From the NCBI RefSeq assembly GCF_030272615.1, contig NC_081406.1:401276939-401340938 (forward strand): 64,000 nt of DNA, read 5' to 3'. Shown here in pieces: positions 1 through 11,252 of the stretch. The translations under genes and the position numbers were made by a program. Source of the stretch: Cryptomeria japonica (Eukaryota; Streptophyta; Pinopsida; Cupressales; Cupressaceae). Below the pieces are notes generated by a model. The model had not been told where the DNA came from and ran no database searches. It worked only from the letters and a program-made list of their open reading frames with translations. Each line of letters begins with the position of its first letter. Position 1 is the first letter of the stretch.

Positions 1-2869
1 TGTACAAAATTTTGTATTCTTTCAATAAATTACATAATTCTGGTAGAAGTGTGTCAAAATCTCTGTTACACTTCTTTATTTGCTCATCAAAGAATTTATG
101 TTTTTCAACTTCTACTTTATCCTTCAATGACTCTTCCTTTATTTTCTCAATGTTTTCTATGATATATTTACATAGTGTATCAAGTTGTCCTAAAGAATCT
201 TTATTGTCTATATTACAGTTAGGAGCAATTACCTTCAAAATTGATATGGTATCATCAATTGCCTTGTAAGCTTGTGAGCTACAGTCGGTTATCTTTTTGA
301 TTGAATCTAATAGTACCTCAGTCATATTATTTGATTTGAAGCCTAATGATGAATCAACAATCTGAGTACCGATGGAAGTAACCAAGCTTGTGTTGACCTC
401 TGGTAGGTCTGTTTGTGTTTGCATTTCTTTAAGCAATGGTTTTTCTACTTCAATAGTTGCCGGTGGCACTGTTTCCTTATGTTCCTGTTCCGGTGTTTGT
501 TGTTCCTGTTCCGGAGCCTTTAGCTCTGTTTGTTTCTATGTTTGTTGTATTGCCTCAGTTTGAGTCTGAGTCTCTACCTTTTTCTCTTTGTCTTCTCCCA
601 GTTTCTCCTGTGTGTTATCAGTTTCCTCAGCTACCAGAGGCCCACTAGCCATATTAGTCTTATCAGTTGTATCTTTTTCTACCACTATGTTGATCTTTTG
701 AGTATCAACATCCATAGTATATAAGACTTCAGGATTACGATTATCATCCTCTACATCCATACTCTCAACTGCTGGTTGATCTTCTGTAGCTGTTGTTTTT
801 ACCGATGGAGTAATTAAAGTAGGTGGGGGTAAGTTGTCTCTAACCTTGATACTAGGTGGTCCACCAACTTTACCTTTAACCTTGTCTCTATCTTTATGAT
901 AAACTTTTATAGGTTTCATCTTCCTGTACTCTTCTTGTTTTTCTTTCTCAACTAGGAATATATCCCATCCATTTTCTGTCTCCTCGGTCACCTCATTAAT
1001 TCTTCCAACCATTAAAGAAATGTGTCGGTGTGTAGTAGAAAATACTAACCGGTTGGCTTGAGCAATTAGGTCATCAATTTCTTTGGGTGAGTTTACTAGA
1101 TATACAACAAGTAGCTTTTCAATATTTATTTTCTTGTCCAGTTCTATTACTGCTTGACTTCTTGCTTCTAGTCTTTTAAATAGTTCATCTGGAATTTCAT
1201 TGACTACTTCCATAAAAAACTTCTTATACATATCCATATGCAATATAACACTATTTTCAACTTGTTATTTTTCATCAACTGTTAAGGTGTCATATATTTT
1301 CTCTATGTTCTTCAATTTACCTTCCTCTATAATTTCATTCAACAGTATATCAAGAGGGGCCAAGTCTTTGTTTATCCTCTTCTTCTTTTTGGGTGTCAGT
1401 TTCTTCTTCTTTGGTGTAGCCTTTCTTACTGGAGATCTCACTGCTTGTTGTTTTTGTCTTGTCCTCCTAGGTGAGGGTGTGGTTGCCAGTGAGGGATCTC
1501 TTTTCCTTACAACTCTTTTGAAAGTTGCAGGCATGTCACCCTCCGAAGAAGTACCTACCGGTGATAGGTGAGTTTCGGGTTGTGGAGCTGCTAACTCATC
1601 CTCTGTTATACCGGTTTTCTTCAACACATCTTCTTTGATGGCTTTTGCTTGTCTGGAACCTTTCCTTACAACTGCCTCAACCTTTTTCACTCTTTTCTTT
1701 GATTGTATTTGTCTTTCAATATTTTCTGCACTACCAAATATTTCTTCCTTAGGTTCTCTGGGGGCTTCCAGAAGTGCTTTAGCATATGTTTCAATTATAT
1801 GATCATCTATTTCATAGCCCATCTCGGTTACCCAAACTATCCTAGGGATGACTGCTTCCATCTAGATTTCATCTTTCTTGATTACAAAGCATATTTCATC
1901 TTTGTATTTGTCGACAATCTTTTGTGATAACCTGATTCTTTTATTCATTTTGGCCTTTAATGCTTAAAAAAAGTCATGAATATTGTTTTCCTTGTTTTCT
2001 CCCATGTTATTGAATAGTTTTGTTAACTGTTTACCTACCGGTATATCATAACCAAGTTCTTTGTAGCCTATATCAGGAACCTATTTTGTTATATGTAGCA
2101 TCAGACATACTAATAGATTTCCAAATCTGAAAGTTCCTTTCTTGTCCTTCTTAATCTTTCCGAGGTTGTCAATTAATTCATCCTTTAACCACTCACATAT
2201 ATCAATCTTTGCATTATCTGTGACCATATCATAAGCACTCTTAATGCATAAACTTGAAACTGAATTGAGTCTATTTGCATGAGTAGCTTTATACCCTAAT
2301 ATCATGCTAATAAATCTCACATTAATATCTATTACATCATTAACTCTTAGGGACCTCTTGTCTAATGTTGCACCATTTAGGTTTGTAACTAGGTCATTGG
2401 ATACCTTCTTGGTTTTATCTGGCCTTTTATCGGTGGTCGGTAACCCTGTGACAGCTTTCACAGCTTCCTTAGTGGTTTTGTGGACTGCATCTAACCAGAA
2501 AAATTCACCATGTACCCTGCTTAAGACTATCCTAATCACAGCCTTGGGAAATTCAGGAATGCTAAGGATCTTTGTAAATCCTAGGGTTTCAATAATCTTG
2601 TGTTCATCTTTTATATTGCCGGTTTTATCACATATCATAGTTTTAAACATGGTTTTAATCTCTTCATCTCCTAGTTCCTTAATGTTGCAGTGGATGTACA
2701 TTCTGGGGTCTTCAGCATAAACAACTCCCTTAGGAATTTGAGAAAAAGCACCTAAGGTATCATCTTTCTTTGCTACCTCAGGAACTAACTAAAATATGAG
2801 CCTAGGTCTTTTTATCACTTCAACAATAGTAGGGTTTGCTATATATTCAATTGTAGAGGTGAATGCCAT
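1..2869 (-). pseudogene. ORF2 of element A, large protein of unknown function, 3' end outside window
   Basis: ORF2 starts at 2869 (MAFTSTIEYIANPT), a start matched in sister copies B and C (MASSS...). I do not recognise the family. The N-terminal third carries a conserved block with RVHGEFFWLD, ITKEAV-type and TGLP motifs. It is followed by a basic PKKK-rich stretch near 1370-1440, a helical segment (about 1240-970), an acidic low-complexity region, and a helical tail containing AYKAIDDT near the left edge. No retroviral enzyme motif is visible. The frame is unbroken by indels but holds stops near 2788, 2081, 1963, 1862, 1265 and 536. The one near 2788 is TAG where copy C has CAG, the one near 1862 is TAG where C has TGG, and the one near 1963 is TAA where C has CAA. 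A structural, packaging or integration-site role is only a guess. Confidence 0.75.
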
Positions 2870-3170
2870 GATTAAATACCTTTTACTGCCTTTAGGATGG
2901 ATGATTGCTTGGAGTGTTCTTGCTTCTTGCTCGAAATGCCTTAGCTCGAAAACTTCGCGCTCTTCGTAGGTTTGAAATCTCGGTGAAGTGAAATGGAGCC
3001 AAAACCTTGATTTTATAGTATCTTTTCACCATCTACCACATTAATTGCATGTCGGTTAAGTATTCACTTAACATTATTTGCCGGTAATAAGTAATTTCCA
3101 ACTTTTTATCTCTAACTGAGGGAATAATAGCACGTGTCATTAGATTGCCAAACCCTCAAAGAAACTTTCT

Positions 3171-4327
3171 TCAATTAGATGAAGAACTTCCTGTTAGTGG
3201 AGCACTGCTCGGTCCTTCTGGTGATGCATCACTCTGTCCTACTGGTGAAGCATTGGTTTGTTCTACCGGTGGAGGAGTATTCCCAATATTTAGATCATCT
3301 TTTCTAATCCATTGTTTTGAGAATTCTTGCTTAACCTCTTCAACTTTTTCTTTACCTTTCAAGTTATAAATTTTGTTGTCTACTGGTGTTCCTTAAATTC
3401 TACAGAATTTAGCAATATGCCCAATCTTGTTACATGCATAACAAGTTACATTATTTTTTTGAATAGCTTTCCCATAACCTATGCCGGTTTGTGTTCTACA
3501 TTGATTAGATAAATGTCCAAATCTTCCACAAACATAACATCTCACATTCATCCTATAGTTTTTAGAGTTGTGACCTACTTTGTTGCATTTAGAACATTGA
3601 CTGGTGGGTGTGTTGATATTCTGATAATTTCTAGATCTACATTAATTTTCTCTATGACCATACTTATTACAGTTAAAGCATTTTCCATTTAATTTATAAG
3701 CATTAGGTTGTCTTACCGGTTTGCTATGATCCTGAGTATTTGTAGTACCGGAGCTTTCACCAACTTCAAAGCCAATTCTAGAAGTGTCACCTTTAGGTTT
3801 TTGATTCTTCAATAAGGTGCCAAGTTCCTCTGAGCTTTTCTTGAATTTTCTTTATGTTGATTTGCAGTTTCTAGATCTCTTTCTAAGACTTCTTTTTGTC
3901 TCATCAGTTCATTTGAGTCATTCTGAGTATGCATCAAATCTGTCTTCAACATGTCATTTTCATAGCTAAGTCTTGTGTTCTCATTTGCTGCATCACTTAG
4001 TCTTCTAGTCAATTCTTCTTCATTCTTCTTCCTATCCTCAATCTCTTTGCAAAATCTCATAATCATATCTTGCATCTCATTCTTTGTTGTCATGTTCTCT
4101 TGTTTCAACTTGCTGATCATATCATTAAGTGATTCCTTTTCATCATTCTCATTTTGCAATTTTTCACAAAGTTCTCTTCTCTTATTTCTTGCAACAGTAA
4201 AATTTTCTTGAAGTGCCTAAATGATATCCTGAGCTGCCCTTAAATCATCTTCTAGTTTGATATTTTTCAATTTCTCTGCATCATAGTCTGAAAGAGCTCT
4301 TTCTAGTTGCTTCATCAGATTTTCCAT
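3171..4327 (-). pseudogene. ORF1 of element A, Gag-like coiled-coil protein with CCHC zinc knuckles
   Basis: The start MENLMKQLE at 4327 lies about 70 nt inside the LTR, as in copies B and C. The first 170 or so residues are a heptad-rich coiled coil (KLKQEN, EIEDRKKNEEELTRRL). The C-terminal half has four CX2CX4HX4C knuckles: CFNCNKYGHRENQC, one beginning CSKCNKVGH whose last Cys is Tyr, CYVCGRFGHLSNQC and CYACNKIGHIAKFC. The frame is broken by a stop near 4217 and by loss of one A in an A-run near 3850. CCHC knuckles bind nucleic acid in Gag proteins, so a nucleocapsid-like role is likely. A serine/proline-rich tail ends at 3171. Confidence 0.8.
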
Positions 4328-4385
4328 CTTTACCAGTGTCAAGATCTTCCTCAAGCTATTAGGATTTTGAAAATAGAGGACCAAT

Positions 4386-4397
4386 CTCTGATACCAA
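4386..4397 (-). other. Primer-binding site of element A (initiator-Met tRNA)
   Basis: On the minus strand TTGGTATCAGAG follows the LTR end by one base. This matches the standard plant primer-binding site complementary to the 3' end of initiator methionine tRNA. Confidence 0.85.
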
Positions 4398-4398
4398 T

Positions 4399-5193
4399 TG
4401 TTAGGAATCCCACATATACTAAGAGGGGGGGTGAATCAGTATCTAACCGATGTTTAGAATTTCTTAACTTAAAACATGCAGAACATAATATAATAGTGTA
4501 CTGGTATGCAAGAAATAATGCAATAAATAGAATCAAGAACATCCACATGAAAAGCACACCATAACACAAGGTTTTAACAAGGAAACCCGGTGTGGGAAAA
4601 ACCTTGGTAGGATTTGTGACCCACAATATTCACTCACTAGCTAATAAGAGAATATTCCTTACAATAGGGGCCTGCACATGCAGGAAGGCCAACTGCCTAG
4701 AGCTCACTGCTCAATGGGAAGTCTCACTGACTTACAATGAGGATTATACAAATCCAATATCTTGTACTGCTTTATAATAGCATTTTCAATGCCTGATCCA
4801 GTACCGGCTACTACTCTGTTGCTTACATAAACCCCTTAACCTATATTTTGCATAATAGGTCTGCCTAATATTTTTCCCTAATGCTTACATCTCCTATCTC
4901 AAAGGTCTACAATGATCTCTTTTATATATAAGAGTCATTTTACAATTTGCCAAGTTGGCTTACAAAGTTTTTCAATAATAAACAAAATATAATATAACAA
5001 AATCCTATCGGCCTCTATGCCGGTATACTTCCTTTCTTCTGTGCCAGTGCCGATGTCCTGAGTGCCGGTGTAGAGTGTGATCTGCTAATGCCGGTATAAT
5101 GCCTTTGCCGATGCCATAGGATTGCAAGGTTGCCATCAATGACAAAACCTTCAATCACATGCAATGTCTCATTGGAGTGTGCATATGCCAACA
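4399..5193 (-). repeat. 5' LTR of element A (795 bp)
   Basis: The LTR begins TGTTGGCATATGC (minus strand, at 5193) and ends CCTAACA (at 4399), so it has TG...CA ends. It is clearly homologous to the LTRs of B and C. On the minus strand a TATA-like stretch lies near 4921-4930. A terminal hairpin with a C-rich loop sits at 4414-4444, just inside the primer-binding site. Target-site half tgatg follows at 5194-5198. Confidence 0.85.
4414..4444 (-). other. U5 terminal hairpin with C-rich loop (element A)
   Basis: Arms around atacta(a/g) and tcagtat flank a G-run on the plus strand (C-run in the element's sense). The position, about 15 bases inside the LTR end, and the loop are shared with all related elements in the window. 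Confidence 0.6.
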
Positions 5194-5198
5194 TGATG

Positions 5199-6427
5199 GT
5201 CATCCATTAGGAGAACCAAACTAGTTTGTGGAAGGTATTCAGTCAAATAGGTCTAATAGCCCTATTAGGTCTGTTAGTGTAGTATCGGTTGGGATATCTG
5301 CAAGTTGATTCGGTACTGGAAACTAAGATATTGTTTAGAACTCCCAAAATAGTATCTAAAAATATAATTTTTTGCCTAAAACCTCAGGGTGTCAAAATTT
5401 ATGACCCAATTCCTTCAAAAGGAGACCTAATAACAACCGGTTCTATTTGTGGGTAAGTAAGTCAAAATTGATATTTTGGTGGATCTAAACTATGAAATCT
5501 TGTTTCATTTGTGTTAAAGTGTTGTGAGAACACCCCTCTAAGGATTGTTGTGCTGAATTGGTCAAGTGGGCCATTCAAACCCTAAAGCCTAGTAGTAGCC
5601 CACTCATGTATGCAAGGGTGTGTGTAGTCACATAAGAATTTGAGAAGTGTTAGTTGTTTGTAAGTGAACATAGAGGAGCCTTTGGGTTTTCGAAGGTGTT
5701 TTTTGGTGTCATTGAACCATTTCTTGACTTGGTGTTATGTAAGGATCTTTGGGATCAGATATTACTAGTTGAGTTTGTGTGCCTTAGAGGTTGGCTGGTT
5801 CAAGGTTACCTCCTTCCGGTCTATTGCCTCTTCATCAGAAGGCTCCTTGTGCTCCAAAAACCAACTCTTAGATTCTTAGATCCGAGAGATAGTTCTTAGT
5901 TCTTAGTTTTCTTCAAATGAAGAAAGAGAACTCTTATGTATGAAACCCTAGATCTTAATTTTGACTTAATTTCATCTTTAGGCTGACCTAGGAATTAAAT
6001 TTTTGGCCAATATTTTGGGGTTAAGCATTATAATATCATAGAATTGTGCTCCCAAAATTTTGGGAAAAAAGTCAAGGACCATGTGCATTCCTACCATGGT
6101 CCAACCAACTTTTCACCAAATTTTCAGGGCCATTAGATATGATAATATTAGAGAGAATCGCAAAGTTACAGCTGATGTCAAGGTGTGTTGATATGCAAAA
6201 TCGGGCCTTAAAGGTCGAAATAGGACATAATTAGGGTTTATGATTAAATGATTTATTGGAGGAATAAAATAAAATGGGGCACACATAGGGTAAAGGGCCC
6301 AATTTTATAATGTATGAAGTGATGAAATAGGACTTTATATATAATTTAATTAATTAATTAAATGATTAAAGGGGAATTAGAAATGCAAGATGCAAGATAC
6401 ACTAAGGCGGGTGCTAACCTAAGTGTG
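5199..6427. other. Unassigned stretch between element A and copia-2
   Basis: I see no convincing coding frame, LTR end or primer-binding site here. The sequence is AT-rich, with a run of taat units near 6343-6362. Short open frames (5654-5899, 6046-6234) have no recognisable motif and look like chance. It is probably an old, unrecognised repeat. Confidence 0.4.
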
Positions 6428-6460
6428 AAATTGTACCACCCTAGCAAGGGTGTACAATTT
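6428..6460. other. Near-perfect stem-loop at the truncation point of copia-2
   Basis: The arms aaattgtac-accct and agggtgtacaattt pair over 14 bases with a single bulged C and a loop of about four bases. The stem-loop lies immediately before the point where copia-2 coding sequence begins in mid-integrase, so it may mark the recombination or insertion junction. Confidence 0.6.
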
Positions 6461-6461
6461 A

Positions 6462-8998
6462 CGACACTACAAGAGTATAGAAGAAAAATCTAATGATGTT
6501 CTTGATCTTATTCATATGGATTTGTGTAGTCCTGCTATAATCAAAAGTTTTCAGGGTGATGTATATTTCATGCTAATCATTGATGATTATTCTATAATGG
6601 TGTGGGTTAATTTTCTAAGGGAGAAGTCTGAAGCATTTGCAAAGTTTAAAATCTTTAAAGATAAATTTAAGATAGAGACAGGATTGAAGATTAAATTCTT
6701 AAGGTCATATCAGGGTGGAGAATTCACATCCAGTGAATTTAATAACTATTGTGAGAAGAATGGGATAAGGAGATAGTTGTTTTCACCTTAGACACCTTAG
6801 CAAAATGGAGTTGTGGAAATGAAGAACAAAACTATCTTGGATGCAGCTAGAACCATGATGATGTAAGCTAATCTGCCTCATATCTACTAGAGAGAAGTTA
6901 TAAGCATGGCGGTTTACACATTCAACAGAGTTCGTATCAAAGGAGATACTGGTAAAACACCTTATGAGTTATGGTTTGGTCATACACTGAGAGTTAAGTA
7001 TTTTAGAATCTTTGGTAGTAAATGCTATATCAAAAGAGATGATTCCATTGGAAAGTTTGATCCAAGATGTGACGAAGGAACATTTCTTGGTTATTATAAT
7101 GAAAGAAAAACATATAGATGTTATAACAAAAGATTGCAGAGATTTGTGGAGAGCACAAATGTCAAAGTGGATGAGCAGAATAGAAGTCAAAACAAAACTT
7201 ATGAGAGAGAACCAGCAGTGGAAATGATCATAACTGAAGTGGTAGCACCTATACCAAAACAAAATGTTGAACTAGTTACTCCGTCAGTATTAGAAAATTC
7301 AACAGTAATTGAAGATTAGGACAAAGGAACATTAAGTCAGAAGACTCCTAGGTGTGTAAGGTTGAATCATTCTGAAGATCAGATCATTGGAGACAAAAGA
7401 GAAGGAGTGATGGCAAGAGGGAGATTGGCAGCTAATGAGGTATGTTTTATTTCTCAAGTTGAACTGACATCAGTAATTGAAGCTTGTAAAGATGACTGTT
7501 GGATGAAAGCTATGGAAGAAGAATTATATTAGATAGAAAAGAATAACACATGGACTTTAGTTCACCGACCTATAAATAAGAATTTTATTGGAACTAAATG
7601 AGTTTTCAAGAATAAATTGAATGAGGATGAACAAGTTACGAGGAATAAAGCTAGATTGGTTTGTAAAGGATATTCTCAGAAGGAAGGAATTGATTATGAT
7701 GAAACCTTTGCATTGGTAGCTAGGATTGAAGCTGTGAGTTTATTTCTTGCTTATGCTACTCATAAGAATTACAAGGTTTATAATATGGATGTTAAGTGTG
7801 CATTTCTTAATGGAGATCTTGAAGAGGAAGTTTATATTGAGCAACCTGATGGATTTTCACTTTCAAATGACAAAAGCATGGTTTGCAGGTTAAGGAAAGC
7901 TTTATATGGATTGAAACAAGCCCCTAGAGTTTGGTATGCAAGACTGGATAAATATGTTTTGAAGCTTGATTTCACTAAAGGTAATGTTGATAGTAGTTTA
8001 TATTATAAGATTACTGATGATGACAAATTGATTATTGAGGTCTTTGTTGATGATATTATTTTTGGGGGTGAAGATAAATTGTGTATGGAATTCTCTAATG
8101 ATATGAAGAATGAATTTGAGATGTCTATGATTACGGAGATGAGATTTTTCTTAGGTTTGTAGATTACTCAAATTGATAAAGGTATTTTCATCTGTCAAAC
8201 TATGTATGCTAGAGAGCCATTGAAGAAATTTGGCATGGAAAATTGTAAACCGGTTAGTACTCCTATGGTTACAAGTGAGAAATTGACAAAGAAAGATGCA
8301 TCTACATTGGTAAATCCTACTAGGTACAAATCTATGATTGGTGGCTTGTTATATCTGACTCAAACTAGACTAGATATAATGAATGCAGTTTATATTGTAT
8401 CAAGATATCAGAGTGATCCTAGAGAAAATCATGAGGGTGTGGTGAAAAGGATTTTTTCAGGTATTTGCAGGGAATAACTGAATATGGTTTGTGGTATCCT
8501 AAAAATGATGACTTTACATTATGTGCATATACAAATGTAGATTGGGATGGAGATGTTGATGATTGAAAGAGCACATCTAGTGGAGCTTTCTTTCTTGGAA
8601 AGAAACTTGTTTCATGGATCAACAAGAAGTAGTCATGCACTTCTTTATCTACTGCTGAAGCTAAGTATGTTGTTGCTGCTACTAACTGTACACAAGTTTT
8701 ATGGATGAAGCAAATGTTGAAGGATATAAAGGTGGATTGTAATGAACCAGTAGTTATTCATATTGATAACTCTGCTACTATTGATATATCAAAGAATCCG
8801 GTATTTCATTCTAAGACAAAGCACATATATATCAAGTATAACTTTTTGAAAGAGAAGGTGGAAGCAAATGAAGTCAGACTAGTTTATGTGAACACTAAAG
8901 AACATATTACAAACATTTTCACTAAACCTTTGCCTAAAGAATCATTTGAGTACTTCAGAGATAGGTTGGGGGTTTGTGCCCCTCTGATAGAGACCTGA
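6462..8998 (+). pseudogene. Ty1/copia polyprotein remnant (copia-2): integrase, reverse transcriptase, RNase H
   Basis: The remnant is 5'-truncated: it starts at the integrase core (KSIEEKSNDVLDLIHMD) and lacks Gag and protease. Integrase motifs follow (DLIHMD, YQGGEFTS with the expected Asp replaced by Tyr in R-S-Y-Q, QNGVVEMKN). Reverse transcriptase covers about 7540-8480, with [20 protein letters not shown] and the catalytic box FVDDIIFGG. RNase H ends with a conserved FTKPLPKE near 8930. Stops, several of them TAG, interrupt it near 6774, 7317, 7530, 7599, 8160, 8564 and 8629, and one frameshift lies in a T-run near 8453. The order integrase before reverse transcriptase defines it as copia. 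It is closely similar to copia-1 but older and dead. Confidence 0.9.
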
Positions 8999-9356
8999 GT
9001 GATGTTGATTGGCATTAGTCTGGTATGCATTATCAGAGTTATTGCTCATTCCAGATTGATGTGGTGGTGCTAATAATTAGGGGGAGTAGTCATTTGTATA
9101 ATTTAGAGTATTTATGATTTTTCTTTGATGTTTTATGCCAAATCTTTGGCATTAATGTCAAAGGGGGAAATATAAATGTCAAAAAAAAAGCTTAACAAAG
9201 TATCAGTCAAAGGGTGAGTTTGGTTCAGAACCTCATTGCTATATCATTTTGTGGGATATTGTTGGTTGTCTTCCATTGGGGGAGACCTATTTGGCATTTC
9301 TTGGCACTTGGATGTTTTTCACATCTAGTGTTGCCATCAATGCCAAAGAGGGAGAT
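8999..9356 (+). other. 3' untranslated region and polypurine tract of copia-2
   Basis: Non-coding sequence between the RNase H stop and the 3' LTR. It holds two purine motifs: caaagggggaaat near 9160 and the true tract gagggagat ending at 9356. The tract is preceded by gttgccatcaatgcc, one arm of an inverted repeat whose other arm lies in the LTR near 9396-9414. Confidence 0.65.
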
Positions 9357-10217
9357 TTTTGGCAATTTCAAATTGATTATGTGTTGCATTGATGTTTTGT
9401 CATTAATGGCAACACTGATTGTTTTGGTTGTTTACTAATTTCCGATTGGTTTTGATAGAGTAGTTGATTATGATAGTGATCTGATAGGATCTGGTATGCT
9501 TTGGTTTGTGGAATTGGTCTGGATTTGTCATTCATGATATTCAAATGTGTCTCAAAATCAGTTGGTTTGGGATTTGATGACTTGGAAGCTATCATTTCTT
9601 TTGGTAAGCCTTTTGGTCACCAGTAAGGGTTTTACCAACAGAGGTTTGTTGAAGATCTTTTGATGCACGTGATAAGTGGTGTTGGTGCAACTTATAGATG
9701 GCTTTCAAGATTTTGTTGGTTGTCTTGTTCATGTTCTAGCTCATCGGTGGTATTAGATTTGGTTTATGGTGACCTATTTTGGGTCCAGTGTTATCTAGGT
9801 TATGGACCGGTTTCTGTAATGTGTTGGAGGATGTTCTTGATGTGTTATCGATGGGATTTAATGATTGGTTTACATTGTTTTCAGCCTAAGCTGACTTGGT
9901 TGATCATTGGATTATGGTTTTATGTTATGAATTTATTGCATTATCTTTTAGGTGGTCGACCTAATTGTTTAGGTCCTAGGTTGGTATAAATATGATGTAA
10001 TCTTTGTGTAGATCATGGGTTAATAGGTCATGGTTATGGGATGATCTATGTGTGAATAATGTTGTAATAATATGCATAAGGTTTGGTCGAACATAGGTGA
10101 TCAAATTGGGTTTGTAAGAGAGGATTAAGGCCTTTGGTATTGAGCTTAACTAGAATTGTACTCAGGCATAGGAGATGCTATACTTGTAGTTCACTCTTCT
10201 TTCCGGATTGTAGTCTG
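9357..10217 (+). repeat. 3' LTR of copia-2, first part (interrupted by element B)
   Basis: The LTR starts directly after the polypurine tract, with TTTTGGC where relatives have TGTTGGC. It runs to the insertion point of element B and resumes at 30179. A TATA box TATAAATA is at 9985-9992. The total length, both parts joined, is about 959 bp. The 5' LTR of this element has been lost. Confidence 0.7.
9985..9992 (+). promoter_or_regulatory. TATA box in copia-2 LTR
   Basis: TATAAATA in the middle of the LTR, where the U3/R boundary is expected. It would have driven transcription in a 5' LTR copy. Confidence 0.5.
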
Positions 10218-10354
10218 TGTTGGCAAATGCACACTCCAATGAGAAATTGTAGGTGATTGAAGGTATTGTCATTGATGGCAACCTTACAAACCTATGGAAC
10301 CGGCAGACACCGGCATAGACACAGACACCGATAGCGGTAGAGACAAAGATGTTT

Positions 10355-10456
10355 ACCGACACCTTGACCGACAAGATTTTGTTTATTGTATTTTGTATTT
10401 AATTATAAAATCTTTTTGTAAGCCGACAAGGCAAATTGTATTAGGACTCATATAAG
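10355..10456 (+). promoter_or_regulatory. LTR promoter region of element B: two ACCGAC motifs upstream of a TATA box
   Basis: ACCGAC occurs at 10355 and 10367, about 80-95 bases before TATAAG at 10451. ACCGAC is the core of the plant DRE/CRT element bound by DREB/CBF factors. Element C has ACCGAC at 39186 before TATATAAG at 39282. A cold- or drought-responsive function is inference only. Confidence 0.4.
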
Positions 10457-10943
10457 TATGAGATCTTGTAAATCATTTGTAAGATGCGAAATATATGGAA
10501 GGAATGTAATAGGCAGATGCAAATATTAAGGTAGACCTTGGAATAGGGTTTTGGAAGTTGTTGAGCTTAAACTGGTACTGAACCTGGCATAGCAGATGCT
10601 GAACCGAAGCAGTACATGACATTGGATTTACATAATCCACTTTTGTAAGTCAGTGAGACTTCCTTATTGTATTTAAGTAGTGAGCTTTAGGCAGTTGGCC
10701 TTCCTGCATGTGCAAGCCCCTATTGTAACAGTAATATTCACTTATTGGCTAGTGAGCGAATATTGTGGGTCACAATCCCACCAAGGTTATTCCCACACTG
10801 GGTTTCTTCGTTAAAATATTGTGTTATGGTGTGCTTTCTATGTTGTGTTTACTGATCTTATTTACTGCATTAATTCTGGTTTACCGGTACACTATTTTGG
10901 CATGCAATTCATTTAATAAGTTTAGAAAATCCATTAACCGGTT

Positions 10944-10973
10944 AGATACTGATTCACCCCCCTCTTAGTATCT
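10944..10973 (+). other. U5 terminal hairpin with C-rich loop (element B, 5' LTR)
   Basis: Arms agatactga and ttagtatct (one G-T pair) enclose a ttcacccccc loop, about 15 bases before the LTR end. Confidence 0.65.
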
Positions 10974-10989
10974 TTGGGAATCCTAACAA

Positions 10990-11000
10990 TTGGTATCAAA
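10990..11000 (+). other. Primer-binding site of element B
   Basis: TTGGTATCAAA follows the LTR end by one base. It is an initiator-Met type site with a G-to-A change relative to copy C. Confidence 0.8.
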
Positions 11001-11059
11001 TCTTGGTCCTCTATTTTCAAAAGCCTAACAGCTTGAGGAAAATTCTAACACCGGTACAG

Positions 11060-11252
11060 ATGGAAAACTTGAGAAAGCAATTGATAATAGCTCTTGCAGA
11101 TTATAATGCAGAAAAATTGAAGAATATAAAACTTGAAGATGATCTGAAGGCTACATAGGAAATCATTCAAGGACTTTAGGAAAATCTCACTATTGCTAGG
11201 AACAAAAGAAGAGAACTTCATGAGAAGATACAAAGTGATAAGGATGAAAAAT
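11060..11252 (+). pseudogene. ORF1 of element B, N-terminal part (split by LARD)
   Basis: MENLRKQL at 11060 is the conserved ORF1 start. The coiled coil runs to DEK at the LARD insertion point. In-frame TAG codons occur near 11157 and 11178, at positions where copy C reads CAG and CAA. The reading continues at 24508. Confidence 0.8.

Larger units (their letters stand above)
1..5193 (-). mobile_element. Element A: pol-less two-ORF LTR retrotransposon, cut by window edge
   Basis: Reading leftward, the element has a 5' LTR (4399-5193), an initiator-Met primer-binding site, ORF1 with zinc knuckles (4327-3171) and ORF2 of unknown function (2869 to the edge). Its 3' LTR lies outside the window. 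The same order is seen complete in elements B and C, where no protease, integrase or reverse transcriptase follows ORF2, so A is inferred to be non-autonomous too. The five bases after the LTR (tgatg, 5194-5198) are one half of the expected target duplication; the partner is not visible. ORF2 keeps one frame over 2.9 kb despite stops, so decay is mostly by point mutation. Confidence 0.85.
10218..10988 (+). repeat. 5' LTR of element B (771 bp)
   Basis: The LTR begins TGTTGGCAAATGC and ends CCTAACA. Its partner at 29432-30178 is clearly similar by eye. It carries two ACCGAC motifs (10355-10360, 10367-10372), a TATAAG box (10451-10456) and the terminal hairpin (10944-10973). Confidence 0.88.
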
